DNA of 64,000 bases, from positions 62,001 through 126,000 of the forward strand of contig NZ_VHIZ01000017.1 in assembly GCF_006494375.1 (NCBI RefSeq), read 5' to 3'. Shown in pieces: positions 32,375 through 42,242 of this stretch (position 1 is its first letter; each line of letters starts with the position of its first letter). The notes beneath the pieces were generated by a model. That model saw only the letters and a program-made list of their open reading frames with translations. It did not search any database and was not told the origin of the DNA. The DNA comes from Pantoea anthophila (GTDB taxonomy: Bacteria > Pseudomonadota > Gammaproteobacteria > Enterobacterales > Enterobacteriaceae). The position numbers and the translations under genes were made by a program.

Positions 32375-33313
32375 TCAGTTAACGGGTTGTAAGTCGACAC
32401 GCGCCATCATGGCGGCCAACTGAGTTCGATCGGATACACCAACATTACTCTGGCTGACGGCCATCGCCGCCACGGCAGTGGCAAGACGCAGCGTATGCTC
32501 GCTGGACTCGCGCATCAGCAGACCATAAATCAGGCCGCCCACCATTGAGTCGCCGGCACCCACGGTGCTGACCACATCGCAGACCGGGGGTTTGGCAATC
32601 CATTCGCCGGAGGCGTTGACCCACAGCGCCCCTTCTGCGCCCAGTGAAATCACCACATGGGCGATGCCCTGCTCGCGCAGTTCGTGCGCGGCACCAATCA
32701 CATCCTGCAGCGTCGGCAGTTTGCGACCGGCCCAGATTTCCAGCTCACGGCGGTTAGGCTTCACCAGCCACGGGGCGGCTTTCAGTCCTGCCACCAGCGC
32801 CTCACGGCTGCTGTCAAAGATGATGCACGGGCAGTGGGTGCGCAGTTCGGTCATCCAGCGGGTAAAGGCGTCGTGATCGACTCCTTCCGGCAGGCTGCCG
32901 CTGACGCAGACCATATCGAACTGGCCCAGCCAGGTCAGGGAGTCGGTGGTGAAGCGATCCCAGTCCTGACCCGTCACCTGAAAACCGGAGAAATTCAGAT
33001 CGGTCACATCGCCGGTCTGTTCGGTGAGTTTTACGTTGATGCGGGTGCGGCCTGGCACCACCTGAAAACGGTTAGCAATACCCAGCTCGCTGAACAGCTG
33101 CTGGAAGCCATCCTGATTCTCTTTGCCCAGGAAGCCGCCGACGGTCACGTCAATGCCCAGATCTTTCAGGACTTTGGCGACGTTAATGCCCTTGCCCGCC
33201 GCATGCAGTCCGGTGGTTTTCACCAGATTGACTTCGCCGCGTTCAATTTCAGGGGTATAGCCCACCAGGTCATACGCCGGATTCAGCGTAATGGTGGCGA
33301 CACGTCTGCTCAT
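32375..33313 (-). CDS. fruK: 1-phosphofructokinase FruK
   Basis: A 312-residue PfkB-family kinase, the same length as E. coli FruK, that converts fructose-1-phosphate to fructose-1,6-bisphosphate. It shows [20 protein letters not shown] (about 8-27), the [10 protein letters not shown] block and the PfkB signature [15 protein letters not shown] (about 247-261) with the catalytic Asp. Its start overlaps fruB by four bases. In E. coli FruK also affects the Cra regulator through fructose-1-phosphate levels. Confidence 0.97.
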   Translation of the reverse strand: MSRRVATITLNPAYDLVGYTPEIERGEVNLVKTTGLHAAGKGINVAKVLKDLGIDVTVGGFLGKENQDGFQQLFSELGIANRFQVVPGRTRINVKLTEQTGDVTDLNFSGFQVTGQDWDRFTTDSLTWLGQFDMVCVSGSLPEGVDHDAFTRWMTELRTHCPCIIFDSSREALVAGLKAAPWLVKPNRRELEIWAGRKLPTLQDVIGAAHELREQGIAHVVISLGAEGALWVNASGEWIAKPPVCDVVSTVGAGDSMVGGLIYGLLMRESSEHTLRLATAVAAMAVSQSNVGVSDRTQLAAMMARVDLQPVN

Positions 33314-34440
33314 GCTGCCCCCTCGCCCAGACCACTGCTGATCGCCTCTTCAATGGCGTTCAGCGCCTGCTGAGCATCATCGCCGCTGGCGGTAAAGCGC
33401 AGGCGATGCCCTTTCTTCACGCCCAGCGCCACCACTTTCATCAGGCTACGACCATTGGCAGGTTTACCGCTGCCGTCGAGATTGGTCACGGTGATCTCGC
33501 TGTTGAACTGCTTGATGACGCTGACCAGCGCCGTGCCCGGACGGGCATGCAGGCCATGTTCGTTGCGGATGGTGAATTCAGCGGTCAGGACGTCAGCCTG
33601 CTCATCCACTTCGCTGGTCAGCAGCGCATACACGCCTGCGGCATCCGCTTTCAGCAGACGATCGGCTTTCCCCTGTTGCAGTAAGGCGCTCAGGTAACCC
33701 AGCACCTCCAGCGGACGTTCATCGGTTGCCGACACGCTGATCAGCATCGCAGCCGATTCGCCCTGATGGTCGAAGGGATGCGCAGCACGGCTGATCGCCA
33801 CGCCACTGCGCAGGTTGCCCAGGCTGCTGTCGCTGAGCCAGATGCCCTGCCCCAGATTCAGCGGGGAGGCTGAAACCACATCCGCCACATAGCTGGCATC
33901 CACAACGCCAGCGGATTGCAGACGACCGGCGTTCATCGCCTGTAGGGTGATCAGGTCGCTGGCCGCGACGTCAAGGGTAATTAATGCGGTGTCGAAGCTG
34001 AATTCGGCGGCTTGTTTCTCGCCCATCAGCAACGCACGAAGATCTTCAGCAGAGGCGGTTTTCAGCTGTTCGGCAACGGAGTCATCGCTCAGAACGTGGG
34101 TCAGCTGACGCAGCAGCGCCAGATGCTCATCAGACTTCGCGGCAATGCCGATGGCGACATAGGCGGTCTGATCGTCACCCCAGGCAATGCCCTGCGGGAA
34201 CTGAAACACCTGAACGCCGGTTTTTAGCACCAGATCGCGGGTGTCTGTGGTGCCATGAGGGATAGCGATGCCGTTACCGAGAAAGGTGGAGGTTTGCTGT
34301 TCGCGCGCCAGCATGCCGTTGACATACCCTTCAGTCACATTGCCCGCCGCGGTTAACGCGGCAGCGACCTGACGAATGGCCTCTTCTTTATTCTGGGCGC
34401 TGGCTCCGGTATGGATAGCCTGCAATTCGAGCTGGAACAT
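33310..34440 (-). CDS. fruB: PTS fructose EIIA/HPr fusion protein FruB (DTP)
   Basis: A 376-residue cytoplasmic phosphocarrier, the same length as E. coli FruB. The N-terminal EIIA domain has phosphorylated His62 in [14 protein letters not shown] central linker domain follows. The C-terminal HPr-like domain (about 285-376) has His298 in EHGLHARPG. It bypasses general HPr to feed FruA. It is the first gene of fruBKA, and two Cra boxes lie upstream. Confidence 0.97.
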   Translation of the reverse strand: MFQLELQAIHTGASAQNKEEAIRQVAAALTAAGNVTEGYVNGMLAREQQTSTFLGNGIAIPHGTTDTRDLVLKTGVQVFQFPQGIAWGDDQTAYVAIGIAAKSDEHLALLRQLTHVLSDDSVAEQLKTASAEDLRALLMGEKQAAEFSFDTALITLDVAASDLITLQAMNAGRLQSAGVVDASYVADVVSASPLNLGQGIWLSDSSLGNLRSGVAISRAAHPFDHQGESAAMLISVSATDERPLEVLGYLSALLQQGKADRLLKADAAGVYALLTSEVDEQADVLTAEFTIRNEHGLHARPGTALVSVIKQFNSEITVTNLDGSGKPANGRSLMKVVALGVKKGHRLRFTASGDDAQQALNAIEEAISSGLGEGAA

Positions 34441-34462
34441 AATTCTCCTCGCTTGCTGAGAT

Positions 34463-34474
34463 TGAATCGTTTCA
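34463..34474. promoter_or_regulatory. Cra (FruR) box 1 upstream of fruB
   Basis: TGAATCGTTTCA, flanked as TTGAATCGTTTCAGC, fits the Cra consensus with one asymmetric base and lies 23 bases before the fruB start. Cra represses fruBKA in E. coli through two sites. Confidence 0.85.
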
Positions 34475-34529
34475 GCCGGTGGGGAGATTTTTGCGTCGCA
34501 CTGTCAGGGACAGGTTGCCGGACCACCGC

Positions 34530-34541
34530 TGAAACGTTTCA
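34530..34541. promoter_or_regulatory. Cra (FruR) box 2 upstream of fruB
   Basis: TGAAACGTTTCA is a perfect 12-base palindrome, extended as GCTGAAACGTTTCAG. It lies 67 bases upstream of box 1, the two-operator layout known for this operon. Confidence 0.88.
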
Positions 34542-34711
34542 GGGATTGTGGTACAGCGCGATTCTGCAGGCAAGAAAATGCGCAAACGGCGTAGCAGATT
34601 TTTGATGTTACGCACATTTCATGACGGTTGTGAGGCAGAAAGGCCGATCCGGCTGAAGCTGTTGCTGTAAGGCAACCGCGCCGTCAGAAAAACGTCAGCT
34701 GCGTCAGCGCC

Positions 34712-34966
34712 TCAGGGGGCCGTATCCGCTTCCAGCTGCAGCAACCAGGTCATCGCCTGCTCGCGCGAGTCGCCGCACATGCTCGCTTGCGGCTGCAGCC
34801 CGGAACAGACGGCGGGACGCAGGGGCGAACCAAAGAGTTTGCAGCGCAGCAGCGCATCAAGCTGAATGCAGGGGGTATTGGCGGGCTTGCCGTCGGGCAT
34901 ACCGGGGATGGGAGATGAGATTGAGGGTGCCGTGCAACAGGCACCGCACTGGCTACGGCATTGCAT
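34712..34966 (-). CDS. yeiW: YkgJ-family cysteine-cluster protein YeiW
   Basis: An 84-residue protein nearly identical in layout to E. coli YeiW (84). It has the N-terminal cluster CRSQCGACC, then [18 protein letters not shown], and later single cysteines (CKLFG, VCSGL, MCGD), consistent with a small zinc- or iron-binding protein. I start at ATG 34966, preceded by CGGAG; the frame is open to 35056 but without similarity. The function is unknown. Confidence 0.9.
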   Translation of the reverse strand: MQCRSQCGACCTAPSISSPIPGMPDGKPANTPCIQLDALLRCKLFGSPLRPAVCSGLQPQASMCGDSREQAMTWLLQLEADTAP

Positions 34967-35129
34967 GCTGAGCTCCGGCAAAGAAAGTCGCGGCGACAAT
35001 AGCAGTCCGGCGCGACAATTACCATGAATGCGGCGGCCTGACGCAAAATTTCGCACCCGCGATATTGCCAGTTTTCACCGGCGCGAGTAACGTTGCGCGC
35101 ACTTCACTCTCAAGATAGCGAGAACAGCA

Positions 35130-35702
35130 ATGCCAAAAGCCAACGAAATCAAAAAAGGGATGGCCGTCACGCACAACGGTAAACTGCTGCTGGTTAAGGA
35201 CATTGATGTCCAGAGCCCCAGCGCACGCGGTGCCGCCACCCTCTATAAGATGCGCTTTACCGATGTCCGCACCGGTTTAAAAGTTGAAGAGCGCTTTAAG
35301 GGCGACGAGATTATTGATGCGATTTCGCTCAGCCGTCGCAGCGTGACCTTCTCTTATATAGATGGTGACGAATATATCTTTATGGATGACGAAGACTACA
35401 CCCCCTACACCTTCAAACGCGATCAGATTGAAGAAGAGCTGCTGTTTATTCCGGAAGGAGGCATTCCAGGTATCCATGTGCTGACGATGGAAGGCCAGGT
35501 GCTGGCACTGGAACTGCCCCAGACAGTCGATATGGAGATCGTTGAAACCTCGCCGGGTATCAAAGGTGCTTCTGCCAGCGCCCGCACCAAACCCGCCGGA
35601 ATGAGCACCGGCCTCTCGATTCAGGTGCCGGAATATCTGAGCAACGGTGACCGCATCCGCATCCATATTGCCGAACGTCGCTATATGGGGCGCGCCGAGT
35701 AA
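35130..35702 (+). CDS. yeiP: Elongation factor P-like protein YeiP/EfpL
   Basis: A 190-residue EF-P paralogue, the same length as in E. coli. It has the KOW-like domain 1 and two OB domains. The tip loop reads [11 protein letters not shown] with Arg33 where EF-P has the modified lysine. EfpL is reported to relieve ribosome stalling at proline and some other motifs without that modification. Its neighbours yeiW and yeiR are as in E. coli. Confidence 0.95.
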   Translation: MPKANEIKKGMAVTHNGKLLLVKDIDVQSPSARGAATLYKMRFTDVRTGLKVEERFKGDEIIDAISLSRRSVTFSYIDGDEYIFMDDEDYTPYTFKRDQIEEELLFIPEGGIPGIHVLTMEGQVLALELPQTVDMEIVETSPGIKGASASARTKPAGMSTGLSIQVPEYLSNGDRIRIHIAERRYMGRAE

Positions 35703-35722
35703 GCGAGGGCGGGAAACCGAAC

Positions 35723-35753
35723 GTGATAATGTTATAGTATTACATTATCACGC
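35723..35753. promoter_or_regulatory. Zur-type palindrome upstream of yeiR
   Basis: CGTGATAATGT (35723-35733) and its exact complement ACATTATCACG (35743-35753) surround TATAGTATT. The 31-base palindrome has only one mismatched pair. Its centre AATGTTATAGTATTACATT differs from the enterobacterial Zur consensus AATGTTATANTATAACATT at one base. It lies 23 bases before the yeiR start, and YeiR is a zinc-linked GTPase, so Zur is the natural candidate regulator. Confidence 0.75.
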
Positions 35754-35775
35754 TATCCCGGCAGGAGCCTTTCCC

Positions 35776-36750
35776 ATGACGCGCGTTAATCTCATCACCG
35801 GTTTTTTAGGCAGCGGAAAAACCACCCTGCTCTGCCATCTGCTGGCCGCCAGGCCCGCAGGCGAACAGTGGGCCGTGCTGGTCAATGAATTTGGTGAAAT
35901 CGGCATCGATGGCGCGCTGCTGGCGGATCGCGGCGCGACGCTGAAAGAGATCCCTGGCGGCTGTCTCTGCTGCGTCAATGGCCTGCCCATGCAGGTCGGG
36001 CTGAATATGCTGCTGAAGAGCAGGCCTGACCGGTTGCTGATAGAGCCGACCGGCCTGGGGCATCCGCGCCAGGTGGTGGAGATGCTCAGCGCACCGGTCT
36101 ATCAGTCGTGGCTGCAACTCAATGCCACCCTGACGCTACTCGATGCGCGCCAGCTTGCCGACCCGCGCGTGGTCGCCGATGAGAACTTCCGCGACCAGCT
36201 GGCCGCCGCCGACATCATTATCGCCAACAAGCGCGACTGCTGGGAGGACGAAGATCGTCAGCGTCTGACTGACTGGCAGCAGCAGATGCAGCCGCCACGT
36301 CCGGTGATAGCGACCGAGTTTGGCCGGATTCCCTCCGGCCTGCTTGATACGCCGCGCCAGCCACGTGACCTTCCCCTGCCACACCATCATCACCCTCACA
36401 CGACGAAACCGGCGAGCGGTCTGGCCGCCTTACAGCTGGAGGGAGCGGCGCGCTGGCGGCGGGCGCTGAACCACGGACAGGGCTATAGCGCCTGCGGCTG
36501 GCTGTTTGATGGTGACACATTGTTTGACGCCGCTGCGCTGCTGGAGTGGGTCCGGCAGGCGCCGGTGGATCGGATCAAAGGCGTGATGCGCATCCGCGAA
36601 GGCACAATGCGTATTAACCGTCAGGCAAAAGAGTTGCAGAGTGAGACACTCGCCGCCACGCCATCCGACAGCCGCATCGAGATTATTCATTCTGAGCAGG
36701 CTGACTGGAATCGGCTACAATCGGCGTTGTTGAAGTGCCGTTTACGCTAA
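35776..36750 (+). CDS. yeiR: COG0523 zinc-binding GTPase YeiR
   Basis: A 324-residue G3E/COG0523 GTPase (E. coli 328). Walker A GFLGSGKTTLL (about 9-19), the metal-binding CxCC motif GGCLCC (about 63-68) and the guanine-specificity motif NKRD (about 151-154) are present. A His-rich patch HHHHPH follows at about 202-207, and the C-terminal CobW domain is complete. It is thought to act in zinc allocation under zinc limitation. The ATG at 35776 follows AGGAG and a Zur-like palindrome; the longer frame reads through that palindrome. Confidence 0.93.
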   Translation: MTRVNLITGFLGSGKTTLLCHLLAARPAGEQWAVLVNEFGEIGIDGALLADRGATLKEIPGGCLCCVNGLPMQVGLNMLLKSRPDRLLIEPTGLGHPRQVVEMLSAPVYQSWLQLNATLTLLDARQLADPRVVADENFRDQLAAADIIIANKRDCWEDEDRQRLTDWQQQMQPPRPVIATEFGRIPSGLLDTPRQPRDLPLPHHHHPHTTKPASGLAALQLEGAARWRRALNHGQGYSACGWLFDGDTLFDAAALLEWVRQAPVDRIKGVMRIREGTMRINRQAKELQSETLAATPSDSRIEIIHSEQADWNRLQSALLKCRLR

Positions 36751-36792
36751 CAGAGGTATTGTCGGCGGTTATTTTTTTAATTGAGCTTACTT

Positions 36793-37500
36793 ATGCGCGC
36801 AATTCGTCTTATTACTATCCTGCTGCTGAATGCCCTGGGCGTCGTGCTCTTTCTTTCGTGGTATCTGCCGCCTCAGCATGGCTTCTGGTTCGGCATCGAT
36901 AAATCGATTTTTTATGGCTTCAATAATCAGATGGTGACCCATCCGCTGTTTGCGCTGATCGTCGCCATAACCAACTTCCGTGGCTTTGATGTGGTGTCAC
37001 TGCTGGCGATGGGCCTGCTGTATCTGTCGATCTGGCGACATGAAGCGCCTCAGGCACGCCGCCGGATGCTGGCTATCGGTATCACCATGCTGCTGACTGC
37101 CGTGGTGCTGAATCAGCTGGGGCATCTGCTGCCGGTGAAACACTCCAGCCCGACCCTCTTCTTCGAAAACGTGCATCGCGTCAGTGAGCTGACCGGCATT
37201 CCCGCCAAAGATGCGTCGAAAGACAGCTTCCCTGGCGACCACGGCATGATGCTGATTATTTTCGCCTGCTTTATCTGGCGTTATTTTGGTTTCAGCCGTT
37301 TTTTAATCGCGCTGGCAATTGTGGTGCTATTTTCTCTGCCGCGCGTCATGGCCGGGGCGCACTGGTTTACCGATATTGCCGTGGGATCGCTGTCCGTGGT
37401 TCTGGTGGGTCTGAGCTGGTGGCTTTTAACCCCTGCCAGTGACGCGCTGGTTAACTGGTTTTATCGCAAATTACCGGGAAAATATAAGCCCGTGATGTAA
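36793..37500 (+). CDS. lpxT: Lipid A 1-diphosphate synthase LpxT
   Basis: A 235-residue PAP2-family inner-membrane enzyme (E. coli 237) that moves phosphate from undecaprenyl diphosphate to lipid A on the periplasmic side. Phosphatase motifs are KDASKDSFPGDHG (about 136-148) and the later PRVMAGAHWFTD (about 183-194). About six spans are predicted. I start at ATG 36793; an in-frame TTG at 36781 is possible. It lies between yeiR and mepS as in E. coli. Confidence 0.93.
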   Translation: MRAIRLITILLLNALGVVLFLSWYLPPQHGFWFGIDKSIFYGFNNQMVTHPLFALIVAITNFRGFDVVSLLAMGLLYLSIWRHEAPQARRRMLAIGITMLLTAVVLNQLGHLLPVKHSSPTLFFENVHRVSELTGIPAKDASKDSFPGDHGMMLIIFACFIWRYFGFSRFLIALAIVVLFSLPRVMAGAHWFTDIAVGSLSVVLVGLSWWLLTPASDALVNWFYRKLPGKYKPVM

Positions 37501-38014
37501 ATGTTAAGCGCGGTCGGTTTATTTGACAGGATGTTAACTGCCCGCGCTAATAAAAAACAGCTCATCATTATTAGTCTGCTAATTAAAATAGCGAGAGGAA
37601 AAGGTTATGACCCCGCCAGGTGGTTAAATAGTCGTCACCCGCCGCTGTCAATAAAGAAAATTCCAGAATCCGTTTCTATGCGCCGAATTGGCGCCCCTTT
37701 TACCGCTTGTTATCGCCATCATTTCCCCATAATTGTTGCTAAATTAGTCAGCGTGTTACGGTTTGATTTCACATCAAAAAAACCTATATAAAATTGATTA
37801 AAAGCACTCGCCACGGCGTGTGTAATCAGTTAACCTCAGTCCCTGTGAGGCATTAGCGGCAGAAAATTCGGATTTTTACCGTGAAAAAATGTGTCCATTA
37901 ACACATTTTAGTCATTAAGGATTTGTCTTAGTCTGTCTCGCTTATTAATCTCCCTGTTTTGTTATCTGGCTGGCGACAATTCTGTCGTAAGGACATCGAA
38001 GGAAAACCCGAATA
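37501..38014. promoter_or_regulatory. 514-base gap: probable mepS promoter and long leader
   Basis: AT-rich and apparently non-coding. A sigma-70-like promoter is TTGATT (37763-37768) with TATATA at 37785 or TATAAA at 37787 (spacers 16 or 18), giving a leader of about 215 bases. The -35 lies inside a small palindrome TTTGAT-N5-ATCAAA. Within the leader is a 9-bp hairpin AAAATGTGT/ACACATTTT (37886-37909) ending in TTTT, a possible attenuator. A 96-codon frame at 37501 has no ribosome site or similarity and is not annotated. Confidence 0.5.
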
Positions 38015-38590
38015 ATGGTCAAGTCTCAACCAATACTGAGATATATTTTGCGGATTGTGCCCGCACTGGCGCTGGCAACCCTCCTCTCAGCTTGTAGCAG
38101 TACCCATAGCAGTCAGAACGCGAATAACGAGAATCATGAAGTTAACAACCAGAATGGTTTTTTACTTCAGGCGTCTCAGGATGAGTTTGAAGAAATGGTG
38201 CGTAATGTCGACGTTAAGTCGCGCATCATGGAACAATACGCCGTCTGGAAAGGTGTGCGCTATCGTCTCGGTGGCGATACCAAACGCGGAATCGACTGTT
38301 CCGCCTTTGTACAACGCACCTTCCGCGATCAGTTTGGCTTAGAATTACCCCGCTCCACCTCTGAGCAGCAGGACACCGGCAGAGAGATTACCCGCAGTAA
38401 ACTGCGTCCGGGCGATCTGGTGATGTTCCGCGCAGGTTCAACCGGTCGTCATGTCGGGATCTATCTGGGCAACGATAACTTCGTTCATGCCTCAACCAGC
38501 AGTGGCGTCATGATCTCCAGTCTGAATGATGACTACTGGAAAAAGCGTTACCGTGAAGGGCGCCGGGTACTGAGTCGTAACCCGTCCTGA
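38015..38590 (+). CDS. mepS: Murein DD-endopeptidase MepS (Spr), lipoprotein
   Basis: A 191-residue NlpC/P60 hydrolase (E. coli 188) that cuts peptide cross-links to let peptidoglycan grow. A lipoprotein signal ends LLSAC with Cys27 as the lipidated residue, so it is an outer-membrane lipoprotein. Catalytic residues are Cys95 in GIDCSAF, His146 in GRHVGIY and the third polar residue near His158. AAGGA precedes the ATG. A strong terminator follows. Confidence 0.96.
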   Translation: MVKSQPILRYILRIVPALALATLLSACSSTHSSQNANNENHEVNNQNGFLLQASQDEFEEMVRNVDVKSRIMEQYAVWKGVRYRLGGDTKRGIDCSAFVQRTFRDQFGLELPRSTSEQQDTGREITRSKLRPGDLVMFRAGSTGRHVGIYLGNDNFVHASTSSGVMISSLNDDYWKKRYREGRRVLSRNPS

Positions 38591-38626
38591 TCCTCAGATT
38601 CGATTTTCTCTCAGCCAGAGAACATG

Positions 38627-38653
38627 AAACGCTGCTTACGCAGCGTTTTTTTT
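38627..38653 (+). terminator. intrinsic terminator of mepS
   Basis: AAACGCTGC (38627-38635), TTAC loop, GCAGCGTTT (38640-38648), then a run of T to 38653. Confidence 0.93.
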
Positions 38654-38811
38654 CGTCTTTTGTTTTATCCGCCTTCGCCATAGCAGATAAAAGCATTGTA
38701 TTTCAGATTAATAACGAGACATCCCCGGCATTCTCGTTATATTCTCGGTCGCTTAAACCGAAGCAGTCGTGTGCATTAACATAATAATAATTTGATCAGG
38801 GGAAGCTCCTC

Positions 38812-40374
38812 ATGCCACTGTCGGGGGCGCTACAGCGCCATGCCACCTATCCTCACCGAATCGCATGGCGTAGCGCGATGGTCGGCGGCCTATTCTTTCT
38901 CCTGTTCACGCTGCTGGCGATTCATCACACCTGGCATAAGCGCGAGCGGCAACATCAGCGCCTGCTGGAGCACAGCCGGTCGGCACTACAGCAAACGCTC
39001 GCCAGCCTGTATAACAGCACCCTCAGTCCCCTGCTCCCGTTTACCCATAATGCCTGCCACACCATCAATCGTGAACTGACCTCACGCGCCGCCTTTGCCG
39101 GAAATCTTCGTGCCATCCTGCTGGTGAATAATGGCAATGCCTTTTGCTCCTCGGCCACCGGCAGTTTCAGTCTGCCAATCAACGTGATTTCGCCCCAGAG
39201 TGATATCTCGCGCGATACCGATTTGCAGCTGATGCCGGGCACGCCGTTGCAGCCGGATAAACCGGCCCTGGCCCTGTGGGTGAAGAATCCCGGCAATCTG
39301 CAGACCGGGGTTTTCGCGACACTCAACATCAGCCTGGCCCCCTATCAGCTGATGGCCTCCTGGCATCCGGAGATTACCGGTATGGCTCTGGTGGCACAGC
39401 ACAGTGCCCTGACCAGTTGGCAGCATGGCATAACGGAGAATGAGAACCTGCCGACACCGCTGGTTCAGCAGTCGCTGGAGGGCTATCCGCTGCAGTTTGT
39501 TCTCTACGGTTCCACTCTCGCCTTCAGCGATTATCAGAACATTGTGCTGAGTGGTCTGCTGCTGTCACTGCTGGTTGCCGGTGGCTGCTGGCTGCTGCTC
39601 GCCCACTATCAGCGTCCGGGCAGAGAGCTGATTCGGGGCATGAAGCGGGGCGAGTTTCACGTGGAGTATCAGCCGCTGGTTACTTCTCACGATAGTCAGC
39701 CTTATGGCATGGAGGCACTGCTGCGCTGGACGCACCCGACGGAAGGTCCGATCCCGCCCGATGTCTTTATTCAGTATGCCGAGTCGCAAAACCTGATTGT
39801 TCCACTGACCCGCCATCTGTTTCAGCTGGTTTCCCGCGATGCGCACCTGCTCTGTCACACCGTTCCCCGTTATGCCAGCCTCAGCCTCAACATTTCGCCC
39901 CTGCACCTGGCCGACCGCAGCTTCCGTCAGGATGTCCTGAACTGGCTTGAGAGCATGCCGGCCGGCCACTTTAATTATGTGTTCGAGATTACCGAACGCG
40001 TCATGGTGCGCGACGAAAATGTCGGCGAGCTGTTTGACTGGCTGCATCAGCAGCAGATCCGCATCGCCATTGATGACTTTGGCACCGGGCACAGCGCACT
40101 GATCTATCTGGAGCGCTACGCCTTTGATTACCTGAAAATCGATCGCGGCTTTGTGCAGAGTATCGGCACCGAGACGCTGACCTCGCCGGTGCTGGATACC
40201 GTGCTGCAGCTGGCAAAAAAGCTGAACCTGAAAAGCGTGGCCGAGGGCGTGGAAACGGGCGAACAGGCGGCCTGGCTGATCAATCGCGGCGTGACTCACC
40301 TGCAGGGTTATATCTTTAGTCGCCCGCTGCGGCCGGAAACGCTGATAGACTATTTTCAGCGTCATCGCGCCTGA
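38812..40374 (+). CDS. pdeN: c-di-GMP phosphodiesterase with CSS redox domain (PdeN/Rtn-like)
   Basis: A 520-residue inner-membrane protein. A span near 24-39 is followed by a periplasmic CSS domain with Cys112-Ser-Ser and a second conserved Cys82, then a span at about 244-266 and a cytoplasmic EAL domain. The EAL signature is GMEALLRW (300-307), with DDFGTG and KIDRGFV further on, so phosphodiesterase activity is likely. In this family thiol oxidation in the periplasm controls activity. The place before yejA matches E. coli rtn (pdeN). Confidence 0.92.
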   Translation: MPLSGALQRHATYPHRIAWRSAMVGGLFFLLFTLLAIHHTWHKRERQHQRLLEHSRSALQQTLASLYNSTLSPLLPFTHNACHTINRELTSRAAFAGNLRAILLVNNGNAFCSSATGSFSLPINVISPQSDISRDTDLQLMPGTPLQPDKPALALWVKNPGNLQTGVFATLNISLAPYQLMASWHPEITGMALVAQHSALTSWQHGITENENLPTPLVQQSLEGYPLQFVLYGSTLAFSDYQNIVLSGLLLSLLVAGGCWLLLAHYQRPGRELIRGMKRGEFHVEYQPLVTSHDSQPYGMEALLRWTHPTEGPIPPDVFIQYAESQNLIVPLTRHLFQLVSRDAHLLCHTVPRYASLSLNISPLHLADRSFRQDVLNWLESMPAGHFNYVFEITERVMVRDENVGELFDWLHQQQIRIAIDDFGTGHSALIYLERYAFDYLKIDRGFVQSIGTETLTSPVLDTVLQLAKKLNLKSVAEGVETGEQAAWLINRGVTHLQGYIFSRPLRPETLIDYFQRHRA

Positions 40375-40423
40375 CCGGTCTGGCCCGGGCGGAGCCGAAC
40401 ACTTACTGGAGAGGGCATTCGCT

Positions 40424-42232
40424 ATGCTGCTTCGCGCTGGACTTCTGCTGACAGGTGCCCTACTCAGCGCCCCGCTGCTGGCCGCCTCCGTTCTGCAAAG
40501 TTACGCTTTTACTCAGGCCGGGGAAGCGAAATATCCGCCTGGCTTCAGCCACTATGAGTATGCCGATCCCGATGCGCCCAAAGGCGGCAGCATCACCCTG
40601 GCGGTCATTGGCACCTACGACAACTTCAACCGCTACGCCTCGCGCGGCAATCCGGGTATCAATACCGGTGCGCTTTATGATGGGCTCTACACCAGTTCAG
40701 ACGACGAGCCGGGTAGCTACTACCCGCTGATCGCCCTGTCGGCGCGCTACGCCAGCGATTTTTCGTGGACGGAGATTCACCTGAATCCCCGCGCCCGCTT
40801 TCACGATGGCTCACCGATTACGGCCCGCGATGTGGCTTTCAGCTTTCAGAAGTTTATGACCGAAGGCGTGCCTCAGTTCCGTGTGGCCTATCGCGGCGTG
40901 ACGGTGACCGCGCTGAACGATCTTACGGTGCGCATCGACGCCACCAAACCGGACAGAGATCTGTTGATGGGCTTGCTGACGCTGCCGGTCATTCCGGCGT
41001 CATTCTGGAAAGATAAGCAGTTTAATGAGCCGCTGAGCGCCCCGCCGCTCTCCAGCGGGCCCTATCGCATCAGCCGCTGGAAGCTGGGTCAGTTTATTGA
41101 GTTCAGCCGGGTCAAAGATTACTGGGCCGCCGATCTGCCGGTGAATCGCGGGCGCTTCAATTTTGATCGGATGCGCTACGACTACTATCTGGATGACAAC
41201 GTGGCGTTCGAAGCCTTTAAAGCGGGGGCTTACGACTGGCGTGAGGAGGTCTCAGCGAAGAAATGGGCCACCCAGTATCGCGGCCGCGCCTTCGACGAGG
41301 GCGATATAGTGAAGCAGACCACGCCCAACGAGGCCGCTACTGATACCCGCTGGCTGGCGTTTAACAATGAGAAACCGCTGTTCCATGACCGTCGCGTGCG
41401 CCAGGCTTTTTCACTGATGTTCGATTTTAACTGGATGAATAAGGCGCTCTATTACGGCGCCTGGCAGCGCGCCAGCAGCTACTTCCAGAACACAGAGTAT
41501 GCTGCTCAGGGTGCGCCGGATGCGGAACAGCGGGCCCTGCTGGCACCGTGGCGCGCGCAGTTGCCCGCCGGACTGTTCACTCAGCCTTACCAGCCTCCGG
41601 TGAGCGATGGCAGTGGCTACGACCGCGCCAGCCTGTTAAAAGCATATGCGCTGCTGAAAGAGGCCGGCTGGCAGATTAAGGATCAGCGTCTGGTCAATGA
41701 CAAAACCGGTCAGCCGTTCACCGTTGAGCTGCTGCTGCGCGGCGGCACCAGCACGGAGTGGGCACTGCCGTTCCAGCACGCGCTCTCGCGGCTCGGCATC
41801 ACCCTGAACCTGCGGCAGGTCGACAGCTCGCAATATCTGCGGCGCTGGCGTGAAGGCGACTATGACATGATCGCCACCCTCTATCAGGCGATGCCGATCC
41901 CCACCTCCAGCCTGCAGATCCTGTGGCAGTCGGACTACATCAGCTCCTCCTGGAATACCGCGCAGGTGAAAGATCCTGTCGTTGACCACTTCGTGCAGCA
42001 GATCGTGGCGCACCAGGGCGATCCCGCTGCGCTGCGGCCGCTGGCGCAGTCACTGGATCGGGTACTGCTGTGGAATGCGTATATGATCCCGATGTGGTAC
42101 AACGCAGAGCAGCGGCTGGCTTACTGGGATAAGTTTTCCCATCCCGCCCGCAAGCCTGCCTACAGTACCGGTCTGGATAGCTGGTGGTACGACGCACACA
42201 AAGCCGGACGCCTGCCGGCCAGTAAACGCTAA
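40424..42232 (+). CDS. yejA: Peptide ABC transporter substrate-binding protein YejA
   Basis: A 602-residue periplasmic protein (E. coli 604) of the oligopeptide-binding (SBP_bac_5) family. A signal peptide of about 20 residues ends LLAAS. Conserved blocks include [10 protein letters not shown] (about 46-55), [16 protein letters not shown] and [14 protein letters not shown]. YejABEF imports peptides and is the entry route of microcin C in E. coli. It is the first gene of the operon; yejB follows after ten bases. Confidence 0.95.
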   Translation: MLLRAGLLLTGALLSAPLLAASVLQSYAFTQAGEAKYPPGFSHYEYADPDAPKGGSITLAVIGTYDNFNRYASRGNPGINTGALYDGLYTSSDDEPGSYYPLIALSARYASDFSWTEIHLNPRARFHDGSPITARDVAFSFQKFMTEGVPQFRVAYRGVTVTALNDLTVRIDATKPDRDLLMGLLTLPVIPASFWKDKQFNEPLSAPPLSSGPYRISRWKLGQFIEFSRVKDYWAADLPVNRGRFNFDRMRYDYYLDDNVAFEAFKAGAYDWREEVSAKKWATQYRGRAFDEGDIVKQTTPNEAATDTRWLAFNNEKPLFHDRRVRQAFSLMFDFNWMNKALYYGAWQRASSYFQNTEYAAQGAPDAEQRALLAPWRAQLPAGLFTQPYQPPVSDGSGYDRASLLKAYALLKEAGWQIKDQRLVNDKTGQPFTVELLLRGGTSTEWALPFQHALSRLGITLNLRQVDSSQYLRRWREGDYDMIATLYQAMPIPTSSLQILWQSDYISSSWNTAQVKDPVVDHFVQQIVAHQGDPAALRPLAQSLDRVLLWNAYMIPMWYNAEQRLAYWDKFSHPARKPAYSTGLDSWWYDAHKAGRLPASKR

Positions 42233-42242
42233 GGAGGCACCG

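Noticed and set aside
35647..35775. N-terminal extension of yeiR by 43 residues
   Set aside because: It would read through the end of yeiP, the Zur-type palindrome and the ribosome site; the P-loop domain starts normally at the ATG at 35776.
37501..37791. 96-codon frame after lpxT
   Set aside because: No ribosome site, AT-rich non-coding composition, and it overlaps the probable mepS promoter.
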